Positions 44,382 through 54,706 of a DNA stretch of 64,000 bases are shown here, in pieces. The notes beneath the pieces were generated by a model. It was given only the letters and a program-made list of their open reading frames with translations, did no database searches and was not told where the DNA came from. The translations under genes and the position numbers were made by a program. Origin of the DNA: an uncultured Pseudomonadota bacterium (lineage in GTDB: Bacteria > Pseudomonadota > Gammaproteobacteria > Steroidobacterales > Woeseiaceae); the NCBI GenBank assembly GCA_913055625.1, contig CAJXJW010000003.1, positions 372,001 through 436,000 on the forward strand, read 5' to 3'. Numbering within the stretch: position 1 is the first letter of the stretch; every line of letters begins with the position of its first letter.

Positions 44382-45683
44382 GTGCAGATCCCACAGCCGG
44401 TGCCGGAATCCGTCGACCTCAAGCCGCTCTCTGCCGTCCTCGCAACGCTCGTGGACCTCGGCACCGTGCCGGCCACCGGCCCCGCGCTCGCGGCGGACGC
44501 CGCGACCGTGCAGCAGGAACTCGCGGCCGAGATCCTGGAGCGCGTTCCCGCGTTCCGCGTCACCGCCAACCCGGACATCCTGCCGGAGCTGGCCGCGCAT
44601 TCCGGCGAGCACGTCGCCGAGATCGTCCGGCTCCTCGGGGGCGGCACGCCGGGCGACCTCGCGTTCGTCAGCCAGCACGCGCAGCGACGCGCCGAACAGC
44701 GCTTTCCGCTGGAAGCCACGCTGCACGCCTACCGCTGCGGCCACAAGGTCATCTACAACTGGATTCGCCGGCACGCGGTTGCCGCAGAGGGCGTGGGCGA
44801 GTCGGAACTCGGCAGCGCGATTGCCGACTTCTCCATCGAGTACACGGACCTCATCAGCACCGTCGTCGCCGCCGACTACGTGGCGCACACGCGCGCACTC
44901 GCCGAGGCGGAAGGCGACCGGCGCAGCGAACTGTTCGGCGTGTTGCTCGGCGGCTTCGACGAATCGGACGGCCGCGTCGCGCGACTCCTGCGCCGCGCCG
45001 GCTATCTCGAGCAGCGCCAGTCCTACTGCGTCGCGCTCGCCCGTTCCGTCGACGCGCGCGAGATGGAAAAACCGACGCGCGCGCGCCGCATGGCGGACGC
45101 GGTCGGGAACGTGCTCTCGCGGCTGCCCGGGCGGCAACTCGTCGGCGTGCGCGACGACCGCGTCGTCGCGATCATCTCCGACACGCGCCGGCTCTCGGGC
45201 TGGACCGCGCCGCAAACCCGGCTCGCCGATCGCGTCTACCCCGAGCTGCTGCGCATCGGCCCCGCGGCCCTCATCGGCATGAGCACCGACGTGCCATCGA
45301 CGTCGCACATCCCGAAGGCGCTCGCCGAGGCGGAGGTCGCGCTCGACTTCGCCACCGTCAGCGAGCGCGTCGTGCGCTACTCGTCGATTCCGGTACGGCA
45401 GATGGTGTTGCGCCAGGCGAGGGACGCGCTGCAGGCCTCGCTGCCCGCCTGGGTCGACGAGTTGCTCGCGGCCGACAACGCCGCCGGCGGCACGCTGGTC
45501 GCGACGCTGCGCGCGTACGCCGACGCCGACATGAACGTGCTGCGCGCCGCGAAGGCACTCGCCGTGCACGCGAACACCGTGTACGGGCGGCTGCAGAAGA
45601 TCGTGGACCTGACGGGGCTGGACGCGCGGGGCTACGGCGCTCTCACGGAACTGTTGCTCGCGACGGACTGCCGGCAGGCATAA
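44382..45683 (+). CDS. PucR/CdaR-type transcriptional regulator
   Basis: The 433-residue protein has a long N-terminal helical and sensory part (including LEATLHAYRCGHKVIYNWIR) and ends in the PucR-type helix-turn-helix: TLRAYADADMNVLRAAKALA, then VHANTVYGRLQKIVDLTGLD. Members regulate purine, sugar-acid or amino-acid use. The start is GTG 44382, with no obvious ribosome site, so the exact start is uncertain. Its targets are unknown. The divergent YCII gene is a candidate. Confidence 0.82.
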   Translation: MQIPQPVPESVDLKPLSAVLATLVDLGTVPATGPALAADAATVQQELAAEILERVPAFRVTANPDILPELAAHSGEHVAEIVRLLGGGTPGDLAFVSQHAQRRAEQRFPLEATLHAYRCGHKVIYNWIRRHAVAAEGVGESELGSAIADFSIEYTDLISTVVAADYVAHTRALAEAEGDRRSELFGVLLGGFDESDGRVARLLRRAGYLEQRQSYCVALARSVDAREMEKPTRARRMADAVGNVLSRLPGRQLVGVRDDRVVAIISDTRRLSGWTAPQTRLADRVYPELLRIGPAALIGMSTDVPSTSHIPKALAEAEVALDFATVSERVVRYSSIPVRQMVLRQARDALQASLPAWVDELLAADNAAGGTLVATLRAYADADMNVLRAAKALAVHANTVYGRLQKIVDLTGLDARGYGALTELLLATDCRQA

Positions 45684-45709
45684 AAAAAGGCCGGGCGAAT
45701 GCCCGGCCT
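45682..45709 (-). terminator. Rho-independent terminator of ald
   Basis: A 9-bp stem (AGGCCGGGC 45688-45696 with 45701-45709) has a four-base loop. Read on the minus strand it is followed by seven T, so it is a classical terminator for the alanine dehydrogenase gene that ends at 45793. The convergent PucR gene stops at its edge and may use the same hairpin. Confidence 0.8.
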
Positions 45710-45792
45710 GAGATGAGCCTAACCTGTTGGGGGGAACGGGGGTCAGGCCTCAAGGGGTTCGACGATTTTCCGTCGTGTTCATTACGTCGTCA

Positions 45793-46914
45793 TTACGCGG
45801 CTCTCAATGCCTCCGCCGCGGACAGGTATTCGTAACCGAGATCGCGCGCGACCGCTTCGTGATTGACGTGACCGGCGTGCACGTTCAGGCCGTTCGCGAG
45901 ATGCGGGTCGCGGGCCAGTGCCTCGCGCCAGCCGTGGTTCGCCAGCGCCTTCACGAACGGCAGCGTCGCATTCGTCAGCGCGAACGTGCTCGTGCGCGGC
46001 ACCGCGCCCGGCATGTTCGTCACGCAGTAATGCACGACGCCGTCGACCACGTAGGTCGGGTCGGCGTGCGTGGTCGGCCGGCTCGTCTCGAAGCAGCCGC
46101 CCTGGTCGATGGAGATGTCGACCATGACCGCGCCGTTGTTCATGTCGCGCACGTTCTGCGCGGTGACGAGTTTCGGTGCGGCGGCACCGGCGACGAGAAC
46201 GGCGCCGATGATGAGGTCGGACTCGGCCGACAGCTCGTCGATGATGTCCTTCGTCGAGTAGACGGTGCGCACGCGCCCGCCCCACTGGTCGTCGAGCTGG
46301 CGCAGGCGCGGCAGCGAGCGATCGAGGATCGTGACCGCGGCACCCAGGCCCACCGCCATGTCGGCCGCGTTCGCGCCGGCAACGCCACCGCCGATGACCA
46401 GTACCTTCGCGGGACGCACGCCCGGCACGCCGCCGAGCAGGATGCCGCGGCCGCCGTTCGCTTTCTGCAGCGCGAACGCGCCGGCCTGGATCGACAGCCG
46501 GCCGGCCACTTCGGACATCGGCGTCAGCAGCGGCAGAGAGCCGTCTTTCGACGTGACGGTTTCATAGGCGATCGCGGTCGTGCCGGACTTCACCAGTGCC
46601 TCGGTCTGCGCGGGGTCGGCCGCGAGGTGCAGGTACGTGAACAGCACCTGGTCGTCGCGCAGCATCGCGCACTCGTTGAGCTGCGGCTCCTTGACCTTGA
46701 CGATCATGTCGGCGCGCTTGAACACGTCCTCGGCGCTGTCCAGCACCTTCGCGCCGGCCGCGACGTAATCCGCGTTGCTCATGCCGATGCCCTCGCCGGC
46801 GTTCGTCTCGACGAACACCTCGTGGCCGTCGCTCACCAGCTCCCGGACCCCGGAGGGCGTCATGCCCACCCGGAACTCCAGCGTCTTGATCTCCTTGGGG
46901 ACCCCGATCTTCAT
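45793..46914 (-). CDS. ald: Alanine dehydrogenase
   Basis: The 373-residue enzyme interconverts L-alanine and pyruvate plus ammonia with NAD. Recognisable parts are [20 protein letters not shown] at the start (with the substrate-binding Arg), MIVKVKEPQ (Lys), LFTYLHLA (catalytic His), the Rossmann motif [14 protein letters not shown] (about 171-184), [18 protein letters not shown] and the [10 protein letters not shown] block. Length and motifs are standard. The Lrp-type regulator gene diverges from it, as is usual for ald. Confidence 0.96.
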   Translation of the reverse strand: MKIGVPKEIKTLEFRVGMTPSGVRELVSDGHEVFVETNAGEGIGMSNADYVAAGAKVLDSAEDVFKRADMIVKVKEPQLNECAMLRDDQVLFTYLHLAADPAQTEALVKSGTTAIAYETVTSKDGSLPLLTPMSEVAGRLSIQAGAFALQKANGGRGILLGGVPGVRPAKVLVIGGGVAGANAADMAVGLGAAVTILDRSLPRLRQLDDQWGGRVRTVYSTKDIIDELSAESDLIIGAVLVAGAAAPKLVTAQNVRDMNNGAVMVDISIDQGGCFETSRPTTHADPTYVVDGVVHYCVTNMPGAVPRTSTFALTNATLPFVKALANHGWREALARDPHLANGLNVHAGHVNHEAVARDLGYEYLSAAEALRAA

Positions 46915-46978
46915 GAACGTCTCTCTGCACCGGCAACCGCGCCGCTAATAGTTTCAAAGGATACTCCCACGAACCGAC

Positions 46979-46995
46979 GATTTCATTGCGAAATC
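46979..46995. promoter_or_regulatory. Inverted repeat between ald and the Lrp-type regulator
   Basis: GATTTC (46979-46984) and GAAATC (46990-46995) form a perfect inverted repeat around five bases, in the 147-base gap between the divergent genes. It is a natural candidate operator for the Lrp-type protein. Confidence 0.4.
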
Positions 46996-47061
46996 AGTGA
47001 CAGTGCCCACGATCTGTGGCAGATTCTGCGGCCTATATCCCCCTCGTTCGTGGATTCTTCC

Positions 47062-47526
47062 ATGGCCTTTGACAAGTTCGACCGCGCCATCCTGGAGGCC
47101 CTCCAGCAGGACGGCCGCGTGACCAACGTGCAACTCGCGAGCCGGGTCAACCTGTCGGAATCGGCGTGCCTGCGCCGGGTACGCGCGCTCGAGGAGGCCG
47201 GCGTCATCGACCGCTACGTCGCGCTGCTGTCGCAGCAGAAGGTCGGGCTGCCGGGCAGCGTGCTCGTCCAGATCGGCCTGCACCGCGAGGAAGAGCGTGA
47301 CCTCGCCGCGTTCGAGCAGGCCGTGCGCGACATCCCCGAGGTCATGGAGTGCTACCTGATGACGGGAGAGTTCGACTACCTGCTGCGCGTCGTCGTCACG
47401 GACATGGCCGATTTCGAGCGACTGCACAAGGACCAGCTCACGCGCCTGCCGGGCGTCGCGCGCGTGAACTCCAGCGTCACGATACGCACGGTGCTGAAGA
47501 AGACGGAGCTGCCGCTGCGCGCGTGA
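47062..47526 (+). CDS. Lrp/AsnC-family transcriptional regulator
   Basis: The 154-residue protein begins MAFDKFDRAILEALQQDGRV, with the Lrp helix-turn-helix (VQLASRVNLSESACLRRVRA, about 22-41). The RAM effector domain follows (YVALLSQQKVGLPGSVLVQI, then VMECYLMTGEFDYLLRVVV). It most likely senses an amino acid and controls the divergent ald gene, as AldR-type proteins do. The frame is open far upstream only as antisense of ald. ATG 47062 is the family start. Confidence 0.92.
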   Translation: MAFDKFDRAILEALQQDGRVTNVQLASRVNLSESACLRRVRALEEAGVIDRYVALLSQQKVGLPGSVLVQIGLHREEERDLAAFEQAVRDIPEVMECYLMTGEFDYLLRVVVTDMADFERLHKDQLTRLPGVARVNSSVTIRTVLKKTELPLRA

Positions 47527-47607
47527 TCGGAGCGCCGCGCCGGTGGTGGTGGGCGCAATGCAAATGCGCTAGGGTGATCCGCCCCTGAATCGCTTGCAGG
47601 CACCCCC

Positions 47608-48864
47608 ATGGCAACGACTGCGGAAGCCCTCGCCGGACCCGCCGCCGCGCCGCTGTCGGCGCGCTACGCAGAGGTCCGCACGCTCACCGTCACGCTGACC
47701 GACACGCTCGAGGTCGAGGACACCGTGGTGCAGACGATGCCCGACGTCAGCCCGACGAAATGGCACCTCGCGCACACGACCTGGTTTTTCGAGCGTTTCA
47801 TTCTCGACGCGCACCTGCCGCGCTACCGCGTGTACGACGAGAGCTACGACTACCTGTTCAACTCCTATTACTACACGGCGGGCGACATGCACCGCCGGCC
47901 GGAGCGCGGACTGCTGTCGCGGCCGACGTTCGCGGAGATCCTCGCGTACCGCACGCACGTCGACGAGCACATGCAGGAGCTCATCGATCAGCGCGGCGAT
48001 GAACTCGACGCGCTGATCGTGCTCGGCCTGAATCACGAACAGCAGCACCAGGAGCTGCTGCTCACCGACATCAAGCACGTGTTCTCGGTGCACCCGAACC
48101 GGCCGGCCGTGATGCCGGATCTCCCGGTACCGGAGCGCGTGCCGGCGCCGACGCTCGCATTCGATGCGCAGCCCGGCGGCATCGTGCGCATCGGCAGCGA
48201 CGGCGACGGGTTCTGCTTCGACAACGAGACGCCGCGCCACGACGCGCTGCTGCACCCGCACAAGATCGCTGCGCGCCTCGTCACGAACCGCGAGTACCGC
48301 GCGTTCATCGACGACGGTGGCTACCAGGCGCCCGCGCTGTGGCTGTCCGACGGCTGGGCCGCGCTGAACGAGCACGGCTGGGAACGGCCGCTGTACTGGG
48401 ACGAAGACCTCGAGTCCGAGTACACGCTCGGCGGCACGCGCGCGATCGACCCCGATGCACCGGTCGCGCACGTGAGCTTCTACGAAGCGGACGCGTATGC
48501 CCGCTGGTCCGGCGCGCGCCTGCCCACCGAGTTCGAGTGGGAGCACGCCGCAGCGGCCGTGGCTCCCGACGGCAACCTGCTGGAGGCGGGCTGGCTGCAC
48601 CCGGTGTCGGGTGGCGGCAGCGGCTGGTTCGGCGACGTGTGGGAATGGACGTCGTCGCCGTACGTGCCGTACCCGGGCTTCCGGCCGCTCGCCGGTTCGC
48701 TCGGCGAGTACAACGGCAAGTTCATGTGCAACCAGGTCACGGTGCGCGGCGGCTCCTGCGTGACGTCCGCCGATCACGTGCGCGCAACCTATCGCAGCTT
48801 CTTCTACCCGGGCGCGCGCTGGCAGTTCACGGGCTTCCGCCTCGCGAAGGACGCGGCATCGTGA
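47608..48864 (+). CDS. egtB: Ergothioneine biosynthesis sulfoxide synthase EgtB
   Basis: The 418-residue iron enzyme joins trimethylhistidine with a thiol donor (gamma-glutamylcysteine or cysteine). It has a DinB-like N-terminal domain with the metal-binding histidines in KWHLAHTTWFFE (about 51-62) and LNHEQQHQELLL (about 140-151), and a C-terminal formylglycine-enzyme-like domain (ARLPTEFEWEHAA, VWEWTSSPY, RGGSC, RATYRSFFYPGARW, FTGFRLAKD). The stop overlaps the egtD start (GTGA). Both genes form the minimal ergothioneine pathway, with no egtA or egtC nearby. Confidence 0.93.
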   Translation: MATTAEALAGPAAAPLSARYAEVRTLTVTLTDTLEVEDTVVQTMPDVSPTKWHLAHTTWFFERFILDAHLPRYRVYDESYDYLFNSYYYTAGDMHRRPERGLLSRPTFAEILAYRTHVDEHMQELIDQRGDELDALIVLGLNHEQQHQELLLTDIKHVFSVHPNRPAVMPDLPVPERVPAPTLAFDAQPGGIVRIGSDGDGFCFDNETPRHDALLHPHKIAARLVTNREYRAFIDDGGYQAPALWLSDGWAALNEHGWERPLYWDEDLESEYTLGGTRAIDPDAPVAHVSFYEADAYARWSGARLPTEFEWEHAAAAVAPDGNLLEAGWLHPVSGGGSGWFGDVWEWTSSPYVPYPGFRPLAGSLGEYNGKFMCNQVTVRGGSCVTSADHVRATYRSFFYPGARWQFTGFRLAKDAAS

Positions 48865-49811
48865 GCCATCGCGAGGAACTGGCGGAGATCGTCGACGGCC
48901 TGACCGCGCCGCGGAAGCACGTGTCGCCGAAGTACTTCTACGACGAGCGCGGCTCGCAGCTTTTCGACCGCATCACGGAGCTGCCCGAGTATTACCTGAC
49001 GGCCACCGAGATCGACATCATGCAACGGCACGCCCGCGAGATCGCCGACCGCGTCGGGCCTCAGGCGAGCCTGATCGAGTTCGGCAGCGGCTCCAGCCTG
49101 AAGACGCGCATCCTGCTCGGGCACCTGCACGAGCTGGCCGCGTACGTGCCGGTCGACATCTCCGAGGAACACCTGCTCGCGGCGGCCGACGCGATCCGCG
49201 CCGAGTTCCCGCACATCGAGGTGCTGCCCGTCGTCGCAGACTTCACGAAGCCGTTCGACCTGCCGTCGCCGAAAGTCATGCCGGTGCGCAACCTCGTGTA
49301 CTTCCCCGGCTCCACGATCGGCAACCTGGAATACGACGACGCGCTCGGCCTGTTGCGGGTCATGCACCACGAGGCCGGCGACAACGGCGCGCTGCTGATC
49401 GGCGTCGACCTCCAGAAGGACCCGGCCGTCATCGAGGCGGCCTACAACGACGCGGCGGGCGTCACCGCGAAGTTCAACCTGAACATGCTGCGGCGGCTCA
49501 ACAATGAGTTCGGTGCCGACTTCGACCTCGACGCGTGGGCGCACGACGCGCGCTACGACCCCGACGCGGGCCGCGTCGTCATACGCCTCGTCAGCGACCG
49601 GGAGCAACAGGTCCGTATCGACGATACGACCATTGAAATCGACGAAGGCGAGGCCATCCTGACGGAGTATTCGCACAAGTACACGCTGGAAGGTTTCGCC
49701 GCGATGGCGGCCAAGGCCGGCTTCGAGGTCGCGCAGGTCTGGACGGACCCGGACGAACTCTTCAGTGTGCAGTACCTGCTCAGACGCCAGGAACCACGCT
49801 ATGAAGACTGA
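48861..49811 (+). CDS. egtD: L-histidine N(alpha)-methyltransferase EgtD
   Basis: The 316-residue enzyme makes hercynine from histidine with three SAM molecules. Motifs include PKYFYDERGSQLFDRITELP, EYYLTATE, the SAM site LIEFGSGSSLKTRILL (about 69-84), YVPVDIS and YFPGSTIGNLE, and EYSHKYTLEGF near the end. The GTG start at 48861 lies inside the egtB stop (4-base overlap), which is the strongest evidence for the start. The upstream open frame is antisense-like overlap with egtB. Confidence 0.94.
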   Translation: MSHREELAEIVDGLTAPRKHVSPKYFYDERGSQLFDRITELPEYYLTATEIDIMQRHAREIADRVGPQASLIEFGSGSSLKTRILLGHLHELAAYVPVDISEEHLLAAADAIRAEFPHIEVLPVVADFTKPFDLPSPKVMPVRNLVYFPGSTIGNLEYDDALGLLRVMHHEAGDNGALLIGVDLQKDPAVIEAAYNDAAGVTAKFNLNMLRRLNNEFGADFDLDAWAHDARYDPDAGRVVIRLVSDREQQVRIDDTTIEIDEGEAILTEYSHKYTLEGFAAMAAKAGFEVAQVWTDPDELFSVQYLLRRQEPRYED

Positions 49812-50655
49812 CGCGTTGCCCACCGGTACGCTGTACCGCCTGAGTGCGTTCACGCGCGACCCGGCCGGGGGCAACCCGGCCGGCGTCTGGATCGGCGCCG
49901 CGCTGCCCGGGCCCGCCGAGATGCAGCGCATAGCGGCCGACGTCGGCTACTCCGAGACCGCGTTCGTCGCGCCGGCCAGCGGCCACGCCCGCACGGTGCG
50001 CTATTACAGCCCGCTCGCGGAGGTGACGTTCTGCGGCCATGCCACGATCGCGTCCGGCGTCGTGCTGGGCCGCCGCGACGGCGCCGGCGACTACCTGCTC
50101 GACACGCTCGCGGGGCCGGTCAACGTCCGCGTCACCGCCGACGGCAGCGACTTCAGCGCGACGCTCACGTCGGTCGACACGAAGCAGCGGCCGGCAGACG
50201 CCGTGCTCGAACCCGCGCTCGCCGCACTCGGCTGGAGCCGCGACGAACTGGATGACGCGATCCCGCCCGTCATCGCCTATGCCGGCGCATGGCACCTCGT
50301 GCTGGCGGTCACGTCGCGCGAACGGCTCGAACCGCTGGACTACGACTTCGGCGCACTGAAAGCGCTGATGGAGAAGAACGACCTCACGACGCTGCAGCTC
50401 GTCTGGCGCGAGAGCGACGCGGTGCTGCACTCGCGCAACCCGTTCCCGGTAGGCGGTGTCGTGGAAGACCCGGCGACAGGCGCGTCGGCCGCGGCGCTCG
50501 GCGGCTACCTGCGCGATGCGGGGATCGTGGACTCGCCGTTCGAGCTGACCCTGCGCCAGGGCGAGGACATGGGCCGGCCGAGCCTGCTCGCCGTCAGTGT
50601 GCCGGCGACAGGCGGCATCGACGTCACGGGCACGGCAGTGGACATCCCCGCCTAG
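49801..50655 (+). CDS. PhzF-family isomerase
   Basis: The 284-residue protein shows [47 protein letters not shown] (catalytic region) and [16 protein letters not shown], all standard for PhzF/YddE epimerase-like proteins. The substrate outside phenazine synthesis is generally unknown. Its ATG lies 11 bases inside the end of egtD, so it belongs to the same operon, but a role in ergothioneine metabolism is not established. Confidence 0.9.
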   Translation: MKTDALPTGTLYRLSAFTRDPAGGNPAGVWIGAALPGPAEMQRIAADVGYSETAFVAPASGHARTVRYYSPLAEVTFCGHATIASGVVLGRRDGAGDYLLDTLAGPVNVRVTADGSDFSATLTSVDTKQRPADAVLEPALAALGWSRDELDDAIPPVIAYAGAWHLVLAVTSRERLEPLDYDFGALKALMEKNDLTTLQLVWRESDAVLHSRNPFPVGGVVEDPATGASAAALGGYLRDAGIVDSPFELTLRQGEDMGRPSLLAVSVPATGGIDVTGTAVDIPA

Positions 50656-50924
50656 TCGGAGGGCGGAACGAACTCCTTCGGCGCCGCCGAGCCTTCGCCG
50701 AAGAAAAACTTCTCCATTTCCGTCTCGAGGAACTTGCGGGCTTCGGGCTCGATCGGCGTCAGCCGGTACTCATTGATCAGCATGGTCTGGTGCGCGAGCC
50801 AGCGTTGCCACGCCTGCTTCGAGACGTTGTCGAAGATGCGCGCGCCGAGATCGCCCGGATAGGGCGCGTAGTCGAGTCCCTCGGCTTCCGTGCCGAGCAA
50901 TACGCAGTTAACCGTTCGTGCCAT
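50652..50924 (-). CDS. yggX: Iron-trafficking/oxidative damage protein YggX
   Basis: The 90-residue protein ([20 protein letters not shown]) continues [33 protein letters not shown] and [16 protein letters not shown], the complete YggX pattern with its single conserved cysteine at position 7. It protects Fe-S enzymes from oxidation. It starts inside the 3' end of mutY (17-base overlap), the same mutY-yggX pairing as in enteric bacteria. Confidence 0.95.
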   Translation of the reverse strand: MARTVNCVLLGTEAEGLDYAPYPGDLGARIFDNVSKQAWQRWLAHQTMLINEYRLTPIEPEARKFLETEMEKFFFGEGSAAPKEFVPPSD

Positions 50925-51957
50925 TCGTTGCGTCCCTGAGCGTGTCGAGTAGTTTTCGCACCGGGGCGGCGAGCCCGCCCGGCGGCGCTTCGCCCAGACG
51001 ATACCAGACCGCGTCGGCGGAAACCGCCGGCGGCGGCGGTTCGCCGAGTTCGAGTACGACCGGCGAGATGTCGAGGTCGTAGTGGCTGAAGCTGTGGCGC
51101 AGGGACGGCCACGCCGTCTCGCGCCCGGCGCCGGCGCCGATCTGCTCCGCCACCCAGGCCGCCGCCGGCCCGTCCGTCTCCGGCAGGCTCCACAGGCCGC
51201 CCCAGATGCCGGCCGGCGGCCGGCGTTCGAGGTACACGGCGTCGCCCGCCACCGCGAGCACCATCGTCGTCGCCTTCTGCGGGCGTGCCTTCGCGGGCTT
51301 GCGCCCCGGGTACGCCGCGACGTCGCCTGCGGCGAGCGCCCGGCAGTCCGCCGCCACCGGACAGGCATCGCAGCCTGGCCGCGAACGCGTGCAGACTGTC
51401 GCACCCAGATCCATCATCGCCTGCGTGTAGTCGCGCACACGCTCGTGCGGCGTGCGCGACTCCGCGAGCTCCCACAGCCGATTGCCCGTCGCCGTCGTGC
51501 CGGGCCAGCCCGCGACCGCAGCGTGCCGCGCGAGCACGCGCTTCACGTTGCCGTCCAGTATCGGGTGCCGCTGCCCGTCCGCGAGCGCGAGGATCGCGCC
51601 CGCCGTCGAGCGGCCGACGCCCGGCAGGCCGACGACCGCGTCGAACGCGGCCGGGAAGTCGCCGCCGTGCTCGTCGCGCACGGCCTGCGCCGCGCGGTGC
51701 AGGTTGCGGGCGCGCGCGTAGTAGCCGAGTCCCGACCACAGTGCCAGCACGTCGTCGACCGGCGCATCGGCGAGCGAGACCACGTCGGGAAACCGCTCGA
51801 GGAAACGTTCGTAGTACGGGATCACGGTCTGCACCTGCGTCTGCTGCAGCATGATCTCGGAGACCCACACGCGGTAGCGGTCGCGCACCTGCCACGGCAG
51901 GTCCTTGCGGCCGTGCCGGTCGAACCAGTCGAGCACGCGGTCCGCGAACTCAGCCAC
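50908..51957 (-). CDS. mutY: A/G-specific adenine glycosylase MutY
   Basis: The 349-residue repair enzyme removes adenine mispaired with 8-oxoguanine. Present are [20 protein letters not shown] (about 22-41), the helix-hairpin-helix [18 protein letters not shown] with catalytic Asp in [11 protein letters not shown], and the 4Fe-4S cysteines (C-x6-C-x2-C-x5-C in [17 protein letters not shown]). A C-terminal NUDIX-like domain (about 215-335) follows. GTG 51957 is the likely start, overlapping the upstream gene by 8 bases. An ATG 18 codons upstream lies inside that gene. Confidence 0.95.
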   Translation of the reverse strand: MAEFADRVLDWFDRHGRKDLPWQVRDRYRVWVSEIMLQQTQVQTVIPYYERFLERFPDVVSLADAPVDDVLALWSGLGYYARARNLHRAAQAVRDEHGGDFPAAFDAVVGLPGVGRSTAGAILALADGQRHPILDGNVKRVLARHAAVAGWPGTTATGNRLWELAESRTPHERVRDYTQAMMDLGATVCTRSRPGCDACPVAADCRALAAGDVAAYPGRKPAKARPQKATTMVLAVAGDAVYLERRPPAGIWGGLWSLPETDGPAAAWVAEQIGAGAGRETAWPSLRHSFSHYDLDISPVVLELGEPPPPAVSADAVWYRLGEAPPGGLAAPVRKLLDTLRDATNGTNG

Positions 51958-52510
51958 CGGCGGCGCGCTCCCGCGCCATGCGTTCGATGCGCTCCAGCGC
52001 TTCGCTGCCATCGTCGCGCAGCTTGCGCTTGACGACGTACGGCCCGATCAGCGGCGGCACCCAGAAGCCCGGCTTCATGCGCAGCTTGTAACGGACGACG
52101 GTGCCGCCGTCTTCCGTCGAGAACGCCCAGTGCTCGTCGCTGATCTCGAAGTCGCTGCGCGCCGGGTCCGCCGACGCGCTGAGCTCGACCGGCGGCACGG
52201 CGGCCACCGACCCGTAGCGTTCGACCGTCTTGCAGAAGAACAGGAAGCAGCCGCGGTTGCGCACGTAGTAACCACGGCCCTCTTCCGAAAGGATGTCGCG
52301 CGCCTCGACGATCGCGCTGGAGAACTCGGCGGACAGGTCCCACCGCGAGAACACGTCGTACAACTCGGCCTGGCCGACGTCGAACCAGACTTCCGACTCG
52401 ACGGTGTAGACGCCATCCTCGTACGCAACTTCGATGGTCCGCAGGTCGGCGGCGCCGGCCGTCGCGGAACACGCCAGCGCCGCGAGCGCGAGCGTGGCGC
52501 GGGCATTCAT
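51950..52510 (-). CDS. Secreted SRPBCC/START-like protein
   Basis: The 186-residue protein has a signal peptide ([20 protein letters not shown], cleavage near residue 20). A START/polyketide-cyclase-like fold follows ([50 protein letters not shown]). Such proteins bind hydrophobic ligands, here presumably in the periplasm. It overlaps AsmA upstream by 4 bases (ATGA) and mutY downstream by 8, so the three form one operon. Confidence 0.8.
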   Translation of the reverse strand: MNARATLALAALACSATAGAADLRTIEVAYEDGVYTVESEVWFDVGQAELYDVFSRWDLSAEFSSAIVEARDILSEEGRGYYVRNRGCFLFFCKTVERYGSVAAVPPVELSASADPARSDFEISDEHWAFSTEDGGTVVRYKLRMKPGFWVPPLIGPYVVKRKLRDDGSEALERIERMARERAAGG

Positions 52511-54624
52511 CGACCGAGCAGGTCCTTCAGGCGGTCCTTCAGCACGTCCTCGGCATCCTTCGGCTTCTCTTCCTCGCCTTCGGCGGGCGGCTCGTCGTCG
52601 CCGCCGAGCTTGTCCAGCAGTCGCTCGCGCAGCTCGTCCTCCGCCCGCTTCTTCGCCATGCCGGCGACGTCGACGGTCACCTTGGGGGCGTCTAGCGAGC
52701 CCGTGATTTTCAGCGGAATCACCGCGCGCGTCAGGTCGCCCAGCTCCTCGGGCGTCGCGTTGCCCACGGACTCGGGCTTCTCGAGCACGCGGCCCGACAG
52801 GCCGTAGTCGATCTCGCCGGAGACGAGGTTCACGCGCCCGGCGCCGGTGAGCCGCATGAACGGCAGGTCGGCCGTGAAGTCGTCGTTCTGCATCACGCCA
52901 TCGGTCACCTTGCCGGTCGCGGAGACCTCGCTGAACGGCGTGCGTGGTGGCAGCACCGGCTCGGGCGGCGTCTCCTGGCGCAGCAGCGCACGGGCGCGGC
53001 GTAGCTGGTACCAGACGTCGACGCCTTCGTACGCGCCGTCGGCGAGCGTGAACGACAGCGTGCCGTTCAGCGACTTCTGCACATCGGCCATGTTGTTGCC
53101 GGTGCCGCCGAGCTTGAACGTGCCGTTCACGAGGCCGGTCACGTTCTCCTGCTCGAACAGCGTCTTCGCCATCGCCGACATGCTGACGTCGCGGATCTGC
53201 TCGTTCGCGGTGATCGTCGCCACCGGCTTGCTCGCGTCGATGCGGATGTCGCCCTGGTACTGCCCGTCGAAGAACGTCGCCGAGATCGGGTGAACGCGCA
53301 GGCGCGCGTTCGCGTTCTCGATGCCGACCTCGACGTCGGTGAACGTCATGCCGCCCATCAGCGCCTCGTCGAGCGTGAACGTGCCCTTCGCGTTCAGGTC
53401 GCGGATCAGGTCCACCGGGATCTCCAGCGGCGGCTCGTCGCCGGCCGCGGCGGCCGCAGCTTCGTCCTGCGGCGGCGCCATGTAGCGGTCGAGATTGATG
53501 CTGTCGGCGGCCAGGTTCATCCGAACCATGCCGGCCGGGTCCAACGGCCACACGAAGCTGCCGGTGAAACGCGTGTCGTCGAGCGTCATGACGACGTCCG
53601 TCAGGCGGACGTCACTGGTGCCGACGACGGCCTTCGCGTCCAGCACGAGCTTGCCGAGCGCGTCCGGGTCCGCCGTCTCCGGCGCCTCGATCGCGAGCGC
53701 GTGCATCAGGGTCCGCGGCGAGAACGCGTCGACGCGCAGTGTCACGGTCGGCGTGATGTCGCCGGCCCAGGAGAACGGCTCCACCGTCGCTTTGCCGTTT
53801 ACGTCGAACGCCCTGAACGTGAGCTCGCCCGGGCTCGCGATGCTGCTCCCGAGGTCCGCGCTGATCGACGGGGCGCGCAGCTCGACGTCGAGCGGCATCT
53901 CGCCGGTCATCACCAGCGCGAGCACGACGTCGGCCAGGCTGATCACGTCGCCGTCCTGCGCGAGCACGGCGTCGAACTCGACCGTGCCCGCCATGGCATC
54001 CGGTTCGGCCGAGAACGCGAAGCCCGCCTCGACGTCGACCGGCTCGCCCTCGCGGATCGCGCCGGTGCCGACATTCAGGTCCGTGAGGCGGTAAGTCGTG
54101 CCCGCCTGCGCGTCGACGTAGGTCAGCGCGGCATCCGTCACCTCGACGCTGCCGATGCCGAGCGAGGCCGGGCCTTCGCTTGCGGCCTCGTCCGCCGCGG
54201 GCGCGTCGCCGCCGTCGGCCAGGTCATCCCAGTTGTTGCGCCCGTCCGCGGCGACGGCGAGGTTCAGGCGCAGGCCCTCGAGGCTCGCCTTGCCGACCTC
54301 GACCTCCCGACGCAGCAACATCGGCAGCAAGCGGACGCTGAGCTCGGCGGACTCGAACGTCGCGAACGGCTCCGGCCCGAAGCCCTCGGCATTGCCGAGC
54401 TGCGTGCGGCCGACCTCGACCGCGAGCCACGGGAACAGGCTCACGCCCAGGTCGCCCGCGATGACGAGGTCGCGGCCCGTGGCCTCCTTCGCCGCCAGCG
54501 AGATGCGGTCCCGGTAGTCGTTCGGGTCGAACGTCAGCGAAAAGACGAGGATCGCGGCAATCAACAGGCCGAAGACGGCCACCAGCCCGATCAGCAGGTA
54601 TTTGAGTGTCTTGCCCATGCGCAT
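52507..54624 (-). CDS. AsmA-family outer-membrane biogenesis protein
   Basis: The 705-residue protein has one N-terminal membrane anchor (about 8-30) and the AsmA opening FDPNDYRDRISLAAKEATGR, GDLGVSLFPWLAVEVG and LPMLLRREVEVGKASLEGLR. A long beta-rich periplasmic part follows, with a second AsmA domain (about 440-640, MSAMAKTLFEQENVTGLVNG) and an acidic/lysine-rich tail. AsmA-like proteins form bridge-like grooves thought to carry phospholipids to the outer membrane. It is the first gene of the asmA-SRPBCC-mutY-yggX run. Confidence 0.9.
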   Translation of the reverse strand: MRMGKTLKYLLIGLVAVFGLLIAAILVFSLTFDPNDYRDRISLAAKEATGRDLVIAGDLGVSLFPWLAVEVGRTQLGNAEGFGPEPFATFESAELSVRLLPMLLRREVEVGKASLEGLRLNLAVAADGRNNWDDLADGGDAPAADEAASEGPASLGIGSVEVTDAALTYVDAQAGTTYRLTDLNVGTGAIREGEPVDVEAGFAFSAEPDAMAGTVEFDAVLAQDGDVISLADVVLALVMTGEMPLDVELRAPSISADLGSSIASPGELTFRAFDVNGKATVEPFSWAGDITPTVTLRVDAFSPRTLMHALAIEAPETADPDALGKLVLDAKAVVGTSDVRLTDVVMTLDDTRFTGSFVWPLDPAGMVRMNLAADSINLDRYMAPPQDEAAAAAAGDEPPLEIPVDLIRDLNAKGTFTLDEALMGGMTFTDVEVGIENANARLRVHPISATFFDGQYQGDIRIDASKPVATITANEQIRDVSMSAMAKTLFEQENVTGLVNGTFKLGGTGNNMADVQKSLNGTLSFTLADGAYEGVDVWYQLRRARALLRQETPPEPVLPPRTPFSEVSATGKVTDGVMQNDDFTADLPFMRLTGAGRVNLVSGEIDYGLSGRVLEKPESVGNATPEELGDLTRAVIPLKITGSLDAPKVTVDVAGMAKKRAEDELRERLLDKLGGDDEPPAEGEEEKPKDAEDVLKDRLKDLLGR

Positions 54625-54706
54625 TGCCCTGTTCCAGGGCCGCCTAGCGTATCAAATCCGAAGGGCACTTCGCGTGCATGCCCGCACGCTTCGACATCAA
54701 TCAATG

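Noticed and set aside
45727..47061. Long plus-strand extension upstream of the Lrp-type regulator
   Set aside because: It lies antisense to ald. The conserved Lrp start is at 47062.
50777..51895. Arg/Ala/Gly-rich frame overlapping mutY
   Set aside because: It is a frame-shifted shadow of mutY, which itself shows all catalytic and Fe-S motifs.
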